DNA from: Paludibacteraceae bacterium
GTDB taxonomy: Bacteria > Bacteroidota > Bacteroidia > Bacteroidales > Paludibacteraceae
Direction: 5' to 3'
DNA length: 64,000 nucleotides
Assembly: GCA_016937795.1 (NCBI GenBank)
Contig: JAFGVV010000012.1
Location: 1-64,000 of the forward strand
In this document: positions 47,601-56,132 of the stretch, piece by piece
How the letters are laid out: every line of letters starts with the position of its first letter
Position numbering within the stretch: the first letter of the stretch is position 1
Translations under genes and position numbers: made by a program
The notes under the pieces: generated by a model
Seen by the model: only the letters and a program-made list of their open reading frames with translations
Databases searched by the model: none
What the model was told of the DNA's origin: nothing

Positions 47601-48681
47601 TAGCGGAAATCTGTTTAATGCCGACATCGACACAACCTTAAGTTATACCACGAAAGTACCAGATGTAAGTGGCCAATATCCCGGACAGCATGTATTAAGC
47701 AATCCCTACACTACGGGCATTCGCATCAGCGATATTGTGTTTGGCAACAATATGGACTCCACCGTATATATTTATAATAGTGGAAGTTACGCTCAATGGA
47801 GCGAAGGCACTGACAAAACCGGCACAAGTGCCGGCAAATACATTCCTGCACCAATTTCCACTGCCGGCACAGCAGGTATTCCGAACGAAATACCATCGAT
47901 GCAAGGCTTCCTTGTGCGCACAAACAGAGCAGCCGAAGGCTCCATTTACATTAACTACAACAATGTAAAAACACCAAACGTGCAAGTGCAACGAGCACCA
48001 CGACGACATACATGGTTGCGACTTAGCATGAAAGGCATCACCTCAGGTGATGGTGATGTACTGTGGTTATTCAGCAATGCTCAAACCACACGTGGGTACG
48101 ACAATGGCTGGGATGCAACAAAAATTCTTATCGTTGTAACAGGAACTCCATTGCTTCACTCGAAAAACGAAACAGGCAGATATCAAATCAATGCTTTGCC
48201 CGACATTCACGATACAGATATCGAATTTCGTGCAGGCTCACGCGATACACAGTACAAAATCACCTTCAATAATGAAAACTTAGAAAGCGACTATCAACAT
48301 GTGTATATTTTCGACAAAGAAACAAATGTGATACAAGATATTACAGCCGATGGTTCTGAAGTTACATTCGATGTGGGCACAACAGCTCTTACATCGCGCT
48401 TTAAAATACTTACCTCACTTCCATCGACCACGGAGTTAAAGATGAATACAACTGAAAAGGATATCAATATTTTTAGTAGCGACAACTATATATTCGTTGA
48501 CAACAGAACCAACGAACGTAATTACATAGAAGTGTTTGACCAAACAGGACGAAAAGTAAGTAACTTTACGAGCGAAGCGAATAGCTTACAACCAATGAAA
48601 ACAAGCTTAAGCTCAGGTATCTATATTGTACGCAACAGCTCGGCATTACGCAACGAATCAACAAGAGTCTTGATTAAATAG
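41623..48681 (+). CDS. Giant secreted T9SS cargo protein with LamG, IPT and sorting domains
   Basis: 2352 residues. Signal peptide (about 1-25, ending TNAQ); an N-terminal beta module (about 26-236); an IPT/TIG-like domain (about 240-316, TVTITGEGFTGAQEVNF); a LamG-type domain (about 360-530, TLEGWIKTTS, DGEWHHVAGVG); an Ig/PKD-like segment (about 620-700). Then long Thr/Asn/Ser-rich repeats punctuated by three modules of W-x-G-x-x-x-T-x-W followed by NW(C/T)xGxxP (near 702, 1093 and 1699), and a final type A sorting domain (about 2276-2352, IEVFDQTGRKV, SSGIYIVR). It is expected to be exported by the T9SS and fixed to the surface. Adhesion is a guess from the domains. Confidence 0.9.
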   Translation: MNLLQFKHRLCLLISILLLSTFTNAQTRIQSATGNTGANTATTFSVNLGTAPQNGNTLIAVISGRTTATNNVSGISTASGTNWTQAVSRTNSNGVSVEIWYTTAISNATSTITINTTNAARTAAIVMEYTGLLYASPLDQTGTASGRSTTVSTGTTATTTVASELWIGAFGLSSSAYTLSSIQNSFTAIGNAVTTNATTGNNANAFALERKVASTGTAYTAASITRSQWAGAIATFKRLVTGFSPSFICDDNRTVTITGEGFTGAQEVNFNGTAASSFTVNSDTEIVATAPAAAISGLISVTNSTDGIGYSESPLVIRKMPQPTANTTNTTCPAASNGALTLSNIPIVLNFNSTQSQQVNLGAPLLNELTGFTLEGWIKTTSYNRNSFFGQDNAVELGFAADGSIELWSEGLNTNLYTGALTYPRDGEWHHVAGVGNGQNMFIYIDGVLVAQRTHNALSAPTNYGSSTATTRIGGFVWSTGTPNYFNGQMLKVGFWNRALTSQEIVNLASQPYQYSGSDNGLIAGYNFFEGTGTSLSRIPTGGSGTITGSPASTWTDISTYSWTKAGGGFTSTSKNISGIGTGTYNLSVNIGGCATNTNSFAVGSNGTESSIAGISISGNSPVCTGTEVTLSLAGVTGQSLGTNAQWKWYSGSCGGTSVGTGTLINVTPTTTTTYYARAEGDCNTTDCVSFTVTVNATGTWLGITTDWNDDQNWCGNIPTSSTDVIIPQTPIGGNQPVIGIDDADAICNSLTINNGASVTFAGTNNTLTMHGNLVNSGTLTANNSTVIFNGTSTISGATSTTFNNLTINSEKTLTAPADTINITGDWTNNGTFTNNSGTVVFNGTVAQDISGVTTFNNLKIDNEEGVVGKSNLTVNGVLNLASVNVSDTVALFDMETEYNTLDVLIASNYLYMGANATTTGVGDVTGRVIRTSITKETPLSFGNALNTLEFFNNVQDSMPSQITFISRIGKRHSVKDNTVQRYYQIIKTGGGVNTKFNLKLHYLDSELDTITENRLVFWDHHITYAGTSPHEHGKTEQNLTSNWLTLSGHAIGYLAWEEYSGEQTYDPAHPENAGKQKIWMISGKETAAENIWIGALNTNWDEPSNWTAGVPTTSTNVLIILPGNGRSPVIDDGETKEVKSITINSDASLTAGTGSTIIVNGDLAANNGTASWNNQGTFVPGTSTVSFTGANAAITGTTNFYNLSIASSKTLNMISGSEINVSGTFTNSGTLNTNFNGPTTFVYSGASAQDIADADYYHLELSGVGNKTLPADASINISGDLDLSSTITSTSNTIVFNGTTPQTLSGTSSSALNNVTLNNANGLTLSKSQKVDGTLTFTSGLITTGSNVLTLGCDASTTGENEIKYVNGKLAQKYCSATSKLYPIGNGGEYRPLTLEYTTFSADSSTIQVEQFETGISGTIPDNITYQTERHWNLTETSGNSDGNYTLTLNGSPFTPTATAKILRGDGTTNTPLSATYDNADFTSTSVSDNTFGNFAVASECLPPTITTQPVADATCELTGTAEFSVTPEEGTYTYSWEVNTGSGWTTVSNGGVYSNATTSTLTITEPPFSMNGYAYRAVVTRTDCGSSSTSNGEAELTVNPQPQGSLSANSICKGEEGFLTWTKSVGTGTYDITYRITGSESDVLVEGVTSGTPFLVGTITENTTFNLVSVADDNCTRSSDFTEGSATVTVNPYITWTGATNTDWFTASNWCGGVPTLTDDVIIPDVANEPVIAGVGAVTKSMIIDNESSVTIDGAYTLEMAGSLTNNGLLYASEGVLDIDGFIENNGTINTKNTLPVRASYGGDIILSGTSAQTLNAGTYNNVIIENAAGVTLPELATVNAQGKLEIKSGAKLEIGTGRTVNANNVINLAGTSGIVLKAAADVPSGSLIFNNSTENPVQATVEHYSPASWTGTTTKTYYWQYMGIPVTKIDRINPTFYGAYVRKYNEPGWGVTGDVANAPVKRWAQLSNDSSMYPVVGYELVQSTQKVYTFSGNLFNADIDTTLSYTTKVPDVSGQYPGQHVLSNPYTTGIRISDIVFGNNMDSTVYIYNSGSYAQWSEGTDKTGTSAGKYIPAPISTAGTAGIPNEIPSMQGFLVRTNRAAEGSIYINYNNVKTPNVQVQRAPRRHTWLRLSMKGITSGDGDVLWLFSNAQTTRGYDNGWDATKILIVVTGTPLLHSKNETGRYQINALPDIHDTDIEFRAGSRDTQYKITFNNENLESDYQHVYIFDKETNVIQDITADGSEVTFDVGTTALTSRFKILTSLPSTTELKMNTTEKDINIFSSDNYIFVDNRTNERNYIEVFDQTGRKVSNFTSEANSLQPMKTSLSSGIYIVRNSSALRNESTRVLIK

Positions 48682-48721
48682 GGCAAAACAAGCCTGATAA
48701 GCAAATCTCAATACAACAACT

Positions 48722-48756
48722 AAGGACGTAAAAACCATTTTACGTCCTTGCTTTTT
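48722..48756 (+). terminator. Terminator after the giant T9SS gene
   Basis: A 12-bp perfect stem AAGGACGTAAAA (48722-48733) with TTTTACGTCCTT (48738-48749), a 4-base loop, then GCTTTTT. Confidence 0.85.
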
Positions 48757-49006
48757 CAGTTCGTTTATCATCTAAACTACTCAAATTATTTATTTATGAC
48801 CAATTTAAGCCGCCTGAAAATTACGCAAATTAATATGAAATTGATCTATATTCGATAAGCCTCCTCACTTAAACCAAACATAACTTCCTGTATTTATATA
48901 CTTTAACCACCACACTCAAACCGCTCACAACACAGCACACAGAACAAAGTCAGTGTGACATGCAAATTAAACCAGCAAAAAACAATAAAATATCATATTT
49001 TATTTC

Positions 49007-49014
49007 TACTTTTG
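49007..49014 (+). promoter_or_regulatory. Possible -7 box of the decarboxylase gene
   Basis: TACTTTTG, about 100 bases before the ATG at 49114. The rest of the 432-base gap 48682-49113 holds the terminator at 48722 and no recognisable gene. Confidence 0.4.
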
Positions 49015-49113
49015 CATACTTTTCCCTCATAATTAAAAGCATATCTAACTAAGTTAGTTTAGAGCGAAAAGAACAATCTAAATAATTTGGTTTTACAATT
49101 GAATGCTATTATA

Positions 49114-50505
49114 ATGAAAAATAAGTACAGAGACCTTATTGAACAAAGCTTTGAGTTCCCAAACGAAGAGTTCAATTTAATTGAGAACGAACTCGAATGG
49201 TTCGATGTTCCATTAATGGATGTAATAAAACAATATGGCACACCACTACGAATAGCCTATTTACCAAAAATTGGCCAGAACATTCAAAAAGCCCGACGCA
49301 TGTTCAATGTAGCAATGGCCAAGGTCGATTACAATGGCGAATATAACTATTGCTACTGCACCAAAAGTTCACACTTCTCGTTCGTAATGGAAGAAGTGCT
49401 TAAACAAGGAGTAAATCTCGAAACATCGTCAGCCTTCGACATAAACATCATGGAATCACTTCACGAGCAAGGCCTTATGAAACCAGACACTTATGTTATT
49501 TGCAATGGCTTCAAGCGCCCTCAATATGTCGAAAACATCCAAAACCTTATGAATTCAGGTTTTACCAACGTGATACCTATCCTGGACAATAAATTTGAAT
49601 TGGATTTACTCCTGAAAGATTTCGACAAAAAATTCAGCGTTGGCATCCGAATTGCAGCAGAAGAAGAACCCAAGTTCGACTTTTATACTTCACGCCTCGG
49701 CATCAGATACAACGATATTATTCCATATTATATAAATAACATTGCCGACAACGACCAGGTAGAACTGAAGATGCTTCACTTCTTTATCAACACCGGAGTG
49801 AAGGACACTGCATACTACTGGAACGAGCTCAACAAGGCCGTAAATCTCTACTGCGAACTTAAAAAGAAATGCCCCGAACTCGACAGTCTGAATATTGGCG
49901 GAGGCTTCCCCATTCAGACACATTTGGACATGACATACGACTACGAATACATGGCCGAGGAGATTGTTGCGCAGATAAAAAACATATGCGACCTGAATGG
50001 AGTAGCGGAACCACATATATTTACAGAATTCGGATCATATACCGTGGGCGAAAGTGGCGCTATGCTTTACTCCATTGTAAACCAAAAAAAGCAAAACGAC
50101 CGTGAGCTTTGGAATATGATTGACAGTTCGTTTATGACCACACTTCCCGACACCTGGGCCATTAATCAACGCTTTGTATTTTTGGCTATTAACAACTGGG
50201 ACTCAGAATACGAGCGCGTAAACTTAGGAGGACTAACCTGCGACAGCGAAGATTTCTATAATGCCGAAGTGCACTCGAATGCTATTTTTCTTCCTAAAAT
50301 GCAGGAAGATCGCGAACAATATGTAGGCTTCTTCCATACGGGAGCTTATCAGGAATCACTCAGCGGCTTTGGTGGCATCCAACACTGCCTCATCCCAGCA
50401 CCTAAGTTAGTGATCATTGACAAAGATGAAGATGGCGAATACTTCACGAAACTGTTTGCAAAAGAACAAAGCTATAAATCGATGTTGAAAATACTGGGCT
50501 ATTAA
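49114..50505 (+). CDS. PLP-dependent arginine decarboxylase-type enzyme
   Basis: 463 residues from the ATG at 49114 (MKNKYRDLIEQSFEFPNEEF); a TTG at 49087 would add nine. Fold type III PLP enzyme: the PLP lysine is in YCYCTKSSHFSFV, with VNLETSSAFDINIM, LDSLNIGGGFPIQTHLDM and FTEFGSYTVGESG following. This short form is annotated as arginine decarboxylase in Bacteroidota; a diaminopimelate or carboxynorspermidine substrate cannot be excluded. It would feed polyamine synthesis. Confidence 0.82.
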   Translation: MKNKYRDLIEQSFEFPNEEFNLIENELEWFDVPLMDVIKQYGTPLRIAYLPKIGQNIQKARRMFNVAMAKVDYNGEYNYCYCTKSSHFSFVMEEVLKQGVNLETSSAFDINIMESLHEQGLMKPDTYVICNGFKRPQYVENIQNLMNSGFTNVIPILDNKFELDLLLKDFDKKFSVGIRIAAEEEPKFDFYTSRLGIRYNDIIPYYINNIADNDQVELKMLHFFINTGVKDTAYYWNELNKAVNLYCELKKKCPELDSLNIGGGFPIQTHLDMTYDYEYMAEEIVAQIKNICDLNGVAEPHIFTEFGSYTVGESGAMLYSIVNQKKQNDRELWNMIDSSFMTTLPDTWAINQRFVFLAINNWDSEYERVNLGGLTCDSEDFYNAEVHSNAIFLPKMQEDREQYVGFFHTGAYQESLSGFGGIQHCLIPAPKLVIIDKDEDGEYFTKLFAKEQSYKSMLKILGY

Positions 50506-50510
50506 GTCAC

Positions 50511-50550
50511 AACAAGACGGGCTGCACTTATCAGTGCAGCCCGTCTTGTT
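50511..50550. terminator. Bidirectional terminator between the decarboxylase gene and deoC
   Basis: An 18-bp perfect stem, 50511-50528 with 50533-50550 (AACAAGACGGGCTGCACT and its complement), loop TATC, with T-rich ends on both strands. It serves two convergent genes. Confidence 0.9.
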
Positions 50551-50571
50551 TAAAGCATATTACTAAATCCA

Positions 50572-51459
50572 TCAGAAGTAAATCACATCACGACCTTCAA
50601 TTGAACTGAGCAAATTATTAGCCAAACGACTTGCTCCAAAGCGAAACATTTTATTATTCAGCCATTCTTCGCCAAGCAAAGCTTTTACAATAGTATAATG
50701 TTTCACTGCATCTTCGGTAGTCACTATCCCTCCGGCTGGCTTATAAGCCACTTTTTCGCCGGTTTTATCGAACCATTCTTTGATAGCAGCACACATCACA
50801 TAAGTAGCTTCAAGGGTAGCAGCCACAGGAATTTTCCCGGTTGATGTTTTGATAAAATCGGCACCAGCTGCCATAGCAATCACTGAGGCTTTTTTGATAT
50901 TCGACATCGATTGCAAGGCTCCTGTTTCGAGAATTACCTTTAAATGAGCACTGCGACAAGCAGCTTTGAGCTCGGTTAGTTCTTCGTACATCTCTTCATA
51001 ATTGCCCTCCAGAAACTTACCGATAGATATCACCACATCAATTTCGGTAGCACCTTCGGACACAGCCATAGCCGTTTCAGCAACTTTCACTTCGATAAAA
51101 GTCATCGACGAAGGAAAACCGGCTGCAACAGAAGCAATGCCGATGTTTTCTTTCAGATACTCCTTTACCACAGGCACCATTGACGGATACACACAAATAG
51201 CACCTACATTGGGCAAATGAGGAAATGCCTCTTTAAAACCATTCACTTTTTCGCACATTGCCATAATTTGTGCGTCAGTATCAGTTCCATTCAGCGAAGT
51301 AAGATCTATCTGACTTAAACATTGCTTATAAACCTCCTTATTATTGTTTTTATCAAAATTCTCAAGCAGAATTTTATCAATCTCAGTCTTTACAACTGCC
51401 TCATCAAGATTACAATTGTACACTTTAAATAACTCATCAAATTTACCCATTTCAGTCAT
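50572..51459 (-). CDS. deoC: Deoxyribose-phosphate aldolase
   Basis: 295 residues from the ATG at 51459 (MTEMGKFDELFKVYNCNLDE). A TTG-type start at 51489 is possible but would begin one base from the upstream stop; M4 is another option. TIM-barrel motifs: VGAICVYPSMVPVV, TEIDVVISIGKFLEGN, KVILETGAL and the Schiff-base lysine in AGADFIKTSTGK. It splits deoxyribose-5-phosphate to glyceraldehyde-3-phosphate and acetaldehyde in nucleoside salvage. It lies after the MazG-like gene. Confidence 0.94.
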   Translation of the reverse strand: MTEMGKFDELFKVYNCNLDEAVVKTEIDKILLENFDKNNNKEVYKQCLSQIDLTSLNGTDTDAQIMAMCEKVNGFKEAFPHLPNVGAICVYPSMVPVVKEYLKENIGIASVAAGFPSSMTFIEVKVAETAMAVSEGATEIDVVISIGKFLEGNYEEMYEELTELKAACRSAHLKVILETGALQSMSNIKKASVIAMAAGADFIKTSTGKIPVAATLEATYVMCAAIKEWFDKTGEKVAYKPAGGIVTTEDAVKHYTIVKALLGEEWLNNKMFRFGASRLANNLLSSIEGRDVIYF

Positions 51460-51489
51460 ATTTTTAATTGTAGTTGTCAAAAAAAACAT

Positions 51490-51825
51490 CTACAATTTAT
51501 TGTTTTCTAAATGTCGCTTCTGATCGCGTTTCGTTTTCTTATCAATATTATTCATAAAGGCCTCAGTCAGATCTACGCCTGTTTGATTGGCCATGCACAT
51601 TAAAACCCAAAGCACATCGGCCATTTCATCTGCAAGATTATATTTTTCATCCGATTTCTTAAACGACTGATCGCCATAAGTACGAGCCATAATACGCGCC
51701 AACTCTCCCACTTCTTCGGTGAGCACAGCCATATTGGTAAGTTCGTCAAAATAGCGAACTCCGTAAAGATGAATCCAGTCATCGACCATTTTCTGTGCAT
51801 CAGATATTGAAATTTCCTTATTCAT
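51490..51825 (-). CDS. MazG-like nucleotide pyrophosphohydrolase
   Basis: 111 residues. The all-alpha NTP pyrophosphatase pattern is clear: TEEVGELARIMAR (ExxE) and later LADEMADVLWVLM (ExxD). These enzymes remove pyrophosphate from (d)NTPs; the substrate is unknown. It overlaps psd by eight bases upstream and precedes deoC, giving psd-mazG-deoC. Confidence 0.9.
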   Translation of the reverse strand: MNKEISISDAQKMVDDWIHLYGVRYFDELTNMAVLTEEVGELARIMARTYGDQSFKKSDEKYNLADEMADVLWVLMCMANQTGVDLTEAFMNNIDKKTKRDQKRHLENNKL

Positions 51826-52486
51826 TCAGGCGCGCGATAATGGTTTCGTTCCCTGTAGTCTTATCACCTGTCTTAACATAGATCTCTGTATCCATTGGTA
51901 AAAACATATCCACTCTTGAGCCAAACTTAATAAAACCAAGGTGTTCATTCAAATGACATGGTTTTCCTGCATGAGCATAAGTCACAATACGACGCGCTAA
52001 CGCTCCGGCAATCTGCCGGACTAAAATCTCGGTTCCTCCTACCGACTTAATAACTACTGTAGATCGCTCGTTTTCGTGACTCGATTTTGGCAAATAAGCA
52101 CCCATATGACGACCATCGTGGTGAACAGACTTAAGCACAGTGCCCGAAACCGGATACCAGTTAGCATGCACATTGAACACAGACATAAAAATTGAGACTT
52201 GAATACGTTTTTCGCCAAAATACTCGTTTTCCTGAGTAGGTTCAACCACCACAATTGTACCATCGGCAGGTGCAATAACCAAACCAGGATCATCAATTTC
52301 GACTACACGTGTAGGATTCCGAAAAAAATACACAAAAAAACACAAAACTGCCGCCGACACAGACGTTGTAACAGCCAAAGCTAACTGCGGAAAACGCAGG
52401 TAGATAAAAAGATTAAGAATAAACAGAATAAACAGAAGCGACATTAAAATCAGCCTACCTTCTTTGTGAACTTTAATATATCTCAT
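51818..52486 (-). CDS. psd: Phosphatidylserine decarboxylase (short, membrane-anchored type)
   Basis: 222 residues. Two close membrane segments at the N-terminus (about 10-55), then VIAPADGTIVVVEP, FMSVFNVHANWYPVSG and the self-cleavage site HLGFIKFGSRVD with G189-S190, where the pyruvoyl group forms. It makes phosphatidylethanolamine, the donor for phosphoethanolamine transferases such as the one at 62334. Usually paired with pssA, which is not beside it here. Confidence 0.93.
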   Translation of the reverse strand: MRYIKVHKEGRLILMSLLFILFILNLFIYLRFPQLALAVTTSVSAAVLCFFVYFFRNPTRVVEIDDPGLVIAPADGTIVVVEPTQENEYFGEKRIQVSIFMSVFNVHANWYPVSGTVLKSVHHDGRHMGAYLPKSSHENERSTVVIKSVGGTEILVRQIAGALARRIVTYAHAGKPCHLNEHLGFIKFGSRVDMFLPMDTEIYVKTGDKTTGNETIIARLNE

Positions 52487-52635
52487 TACTAACTAATTAG
52501 GTGCAACGTAAGTTCCTTTTCAACATATCACATCACGGTTTGTAAAAACGAAACGTGAAAAGCAAACAAAAATATAGAAAAACTTTTATCAGTGCAAGAG
52601 CCACATTTAAACTTTTTATTTCACAGGGAATTGAT

Positions 52636-52643
52636 TAACTTTG
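52636..52643 (+). promoter_or_regulatory. Possible -7 box of purB
   Basis: TAACTTTG fits TAnnTTTG about 100 bases before the purB ATG. The upstream element is not distinct. The 257-base gap to psd holds no gene. Confidence 0.4.
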
Positions 52644-52743
52644 CAGCTCTCAAAAAAAAAGTACAACATGTACCATTTCTATGTAGTAAGAATTTTGCAC
52701 TAAAACATACCGATTACATCAAGAAACTACAATAATTATTTAT

Positions 52744-54087
52744 ATGAATCTAACATTGCTCACCGCCATCTCGCCTATTGATGGTCGTTACCGAAACAAA
52801 TCAGAAGCTTACGCAGCATATTTCTCCGAATTAGCATTAATCCGCTACCGCGTAGTCGTTGAGGTTGAGTATTTTATTGCTCTTTGCGAAATTCCACTAA
52901 AACAACTTGAACAGGTTCCTTCCGATGTATTTCCAAAATTAAGAAATATCTATCAAAATTTTAGTGAAAACGATGCACAACGCATCAAAGACATCGAGAA
53001 AGTAACCAATCACGATGTGAAAGCTGTTGAATATTTTTTAAAAGAAAAATTCGATGCACTTCGCCTTGATGCCTTTAAAGAGTTTATTCACTTCGGACTT
53101 ACTTCGCAGGATGTAAACAACACGTCAATTCCGCTTTCGATAAAAGAAGCCATGAGCAATGTGTATTATCCTGAAATTGAAAAACTCGTACAGGTGCTTA
53201 CACATTTAGCCGATGAATGGCGCGATGTATCAATGCTTGCTAAAACACACGGTCAACCAGCTTCGCCAACACGCTTGGGAAAAGAAGTTATGGTTTTCGT
53301 AAACCGAATCAATCAACAACTTACCTTGCTACGACAAACACCGCTAGCTGCAAAATTCGGAGGTGCAACAGGAAATTACAATGCTCACAAAGTGGCTTAC
53401 CCTGCCATCGACTGGAAAGCATTTGGCAACAGCTTTGTGTCTGAGAAATTAGGCTTGGAACGCGAGCAATGGACCACTCAAATATCGAACTACGACCATT
53501 TGGCAGCACAACTCGATGCCATAAAACGCATCAACACTATTCTGATTGATCTTTGTCGTGATATATGGACATATGTATCGATGGAATATTTTAAACAAAA
53601 AATCAAAGCAGGCGAAGTGGGTTCATCGGCGATGCCACACAAGGTAAACCCAATCGATTTCGAAAATGCAGAAGGAAACCTGGGAATGGCCAATGCCGTA
53701 TTGGAATTTCTTTCATCCAAGTTACCCGTTTCACGTTTACAGCGCGACCTTACTGACAGCACTGTACTTCGAAACATTGGCGTACCATTTGCACACACAA
53801 TGATTGCAACACAGAGCATTTTGAAAGGCCTAGACAAGCTACTACTCAACGAGACTGCCATTTATCGCGATTTGGACAATACATGGGCTGTGGTAGCCGA
53901 AGGTATTCAAACATTACTCCGACGCGAATCATACCCTCAGCCCTACGAAGCTCTGAAAGCACTCACTCGTACAAACGAAGGTATTACTGAAAAGTCGATT
54001 CGCGAATTTATTGAGACGTTGAAAGTGGATGACACTGTAAAAGAAGAACTTCGCAGGATTACACCGCGCAACTATACCGGTATCTGA
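52744..54087 (+). CDS. purB: Adenylosuccinate lyase
   Basis: 447 residues, typical of the bacterial form. Contains EKVTNHDVKAVEYFLKEKF, FIHFGLTSQDVNNTSIPLS, AKTHGQPASPTRLGKEV and the flexible signature loop GSSAMPHKVNPIDFENAEGN. It cleaves adenylosuccinate and SAICAR, the step just before PurH. An exporter gene follows 62 bases later. Confidence 0.97.
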   Translation: MNLTLLTAISPIDGRYRNKSEAYAAYFSELALIRYRVVVEVEYFIALCEIPLKQLEQVPSDVFPKLRNIYQNFSENDAQRIKDIEKVTNHDVKAVEYFLKEKFDALRLDAFKEFIHFGLTSQDVNNTSIPLSIKEAMSNVYYPEIEKLVQVLTHLADEWRDVSMLAKTHGQPASPTRLGKEVMVFVNRINQQLTLLRQTPLAAKFGGATGNYNAHKVAYPAIDWKAFGNSFVSEKLGLEREQWTTQISNYDHLAAQLDAIKRINTILIDLCRDIWTYVSMEYFKQKIKAGEVGSSAMPHKVNPIDFENAEGNLGMANAVLEFLSSKLPVSRLQRDLTDSTVLRNIGVPFAHTMIATQSILKGLDKLLLNETAIYRDLDNTWAVVAEGIQTLLRRESYPQPYEALKALTRTNEGITEKSIREFIETLKVDDTVKEELRRITPRNYTGI

Positions 54088-54149
54088 CACGATATTGTAA
54101 TAATATAATGTTCTTTTGAAAAATTATGTTCTAAATTAAGAAAATATTA

Positions 54150-55988
54150 ATGTTCAAGTTCGTAATACTTTTCAAGCGATTTGTTCCGCCATATAAAAAA
54201 TATGTGGCGTTAAGTCTTATTTTCAACTTATCGGCCACTATTTTCAGCCTTTTCTCGTTTGCAGCCATCATTCCGGTGTTGCAAATTCTTTTTGGCCTTG
54301 ACAATGCCAAAACAGGCTATATAGCATGGAACTGGAGCGATAGGTTTCAGGACATTGCAAATGCAGTAAAAAACAATTTATTTTATAACATTGAAGAACT
54401 GATTCAGAACACAGGTCCTAACACTGCACTATTATATCTTGGACTATTTCTGGTGATAATGACAGCTTTTAAGGTTGGCTCAGCATATTTAGGCGCCCAC
54501 TTTATCATCCCAATTCGCACAGGGGTAGTACGCGACCTGCGCAATCAACTCTATCACAAGATTTTGAATTTACCAATAGGATTTTTCACTGAGGAGCGTA
54601 AGGGAGACATTATGTCGCGAATGATGAGCGACGTGACCGAAATTGAGGCATCGATAATGAGTTCCTTAGAAATGATTTTCAAAAATCCGATTATGATACT
54701 CATTTATCTGGGTGTAATGTTTGTCATGAGCTGGCAACTCACCATTTTCGTTTTACTGCTTTTACCATTCAGTGGTTGGTTGATTGGACGTATTGGACGG
54801 TCGTTGAAAAGCTCATCAAAGCAAGGCCAGGAACAAACAGGCGAACTGCTATCGCAGATTGAAGAAACACTTGGAGGACTTCGAATTGTAAAAGCATTTA
54901 ATGCAGAGCACAAAGTGATTAAACGCTTTTCGGAATTGAACGAAAAAATAAGACGTACATTTAACCGCCTACACCGACGTTACAATCTGGCACATCCGGT
55001 GAGCGAACTGATAGGTACAATGGTCATAGCGGTATTGCTCTGGTTTGGCGGCACATTGATAGTAGGCAATAACAGCAGCATTGGAGCTGCTGAATTTATT
55101 TATTATCTGGTAATATTTTATAGCATCATAGCGCCTGCCAAGGATCTTTCGAAAGCCACTTACAGTGTTCAAAAAGGACTAGCCTCGCTCGAACGTGTTG
55201 ACAAAATACTGCTCAGCGAAAACACACTCAACGAACCTGTCCACCCTATACACATAAAATCGTTCAAACAAAAAATAGAATTCCGGAATGTTAGCTTCCG
55301 ATATCAAACTGACTGGGTTTTACGAAATATTCAACTTAAAATAGAACGCGGAAAAACAGTCGCGCTTGTAGGGCAATCAGGCTCTGGCAAATCGACACTT
55401 GTAGACTTACTACCGCGGTATTACGATCCACAAGAAGGAGAAATACTCATTGATGGCACTGACATTCGCCAAATACCCACACACGATATCAGAGCGCAAC
55501 TCGGCAATGTAAATCAAGAAGCAATTTTGTTTAATGATACGTTTTACAACAACATCACATTTGGTGTCGACAACGCCACAATGGCTCAGGTAGAAGAAGC
55601 AGCACGCATTGCGAATGCACATGAATTCATTATAGCAACTGAAAATGGCTATCACAGCAACATTGGAGACAGAGGCAACAAACTCTCTGGTGGCCAGCGC
55701 CAAAGGATTAGTATTGCACGTGCTATTCTGAAAAACCCGCCTATACTCATTCTTGACGAAGCCACATCCGCATTGGACACCGAATCAGAAAAACTAGTAC
55801 AGGAAGCACTTGAAAATCTTATGCAAAACCGAACTACGCTGGTAGTAGCACATCGTCTGTCCACAATTAAAAAAGCTGATGAGATTTGTGTCCTGCATGA
55901 AGGCCGCATTGTTGAACGGGGCAAACACAGCGAACTTATTGCCCTGAACGGATACTACAAACGACTGGTAGATATGCAGTCGTTTTAG
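54150..55988 (+). CDS. MsbA-like ABC exporter (fused permease and ATPase)
   Basis: 612 residues: six membrane helices in the first 330 residues, then an ATPase domain with Walker A GQSGSGKST (about 408-416), signature LSGGQRQR (about 511), Walker B ILILDEATSALD (about 532-543) and switch His in VVAHRLSTIKKAD. It is a homodimeric exporter, similar to MsbA lipid flippases or multidrug exporters. Lipid A flipping is possible but cannot be told from sequence alone. Confidence 0.9.
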   Translation: MFKFVILFKRFVPPYKKYVALSLIFNLSATIFSLFSFAAIIPVLQILFGLDNAKTGYIAWNWSDRFQDIANAVKNNLFYNIEELIQNTGPNTALLYLGLFLVIMTAFKVGSAYLGAHFIIPIRTGVVRDLRNQLYHKILNLPIGFFTEERKGDIMSRMMSDVTEIEASIMSSLEMIFKNPIMILIYLGVMFVMSWQLTIFVLLLLPFSGWLIGRIGRSLKSSSKQGQEQTGELLSQIEETLGGLRIVKAFNAEHKVIKRFSELNEKIRRTFNRLHRRYNLAHPVSELIGTMVIAVLLWFGGTLIVGNNSSIGAAEFIYYLVIFYSIIAPAKDLSKATYSVQKGLASLERVDKILLSENTLNEPVHPIHIKSFKQKIEFRNVSFRYQTDWVLRNIQLKIERGKTVALVGQSGSGKSTLVDLLPRYYDPQEGEILIDGTDIRQIPTHDIRAQLGNVNQEAILFNDTFYNNITFGVDNATMAQVEEAARIANAHEFIIATENGYHSNIGDRGNKLSGGQRQRISIARAILKNPPILILDEATSALDTESEKLVQEALENLMQNRTTLVVAHRLSTIKKADEICVLHEGRIVERGKHSELIALNGYYKRLVDMQSF

Positions 55989-56055
55989 ATCGAAGTGTTA
56001 TTAACACAAAGCTTACATTTTTTATTACCAATCAATCATTTTTTAGTTAAATGCG

Positions 56056-56085
56056 TTGTGTTTTAAAAAACAAAATATATCTTTG
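56056..56085 (+). promoter_or_regulatory. Bacteroidota-type promoter of mscL
   Basis: TTG (56056-56058), 19 bases, TATCTTTG (56078-56085). Transcription would start near 56092, about 40 bases before the ATG. Confidence 0.7.
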
Positions 56086-56132
56086 CTTAAATTAATAATA
56101 ACACGATATACATTTATTAAACAAAAAGCATT

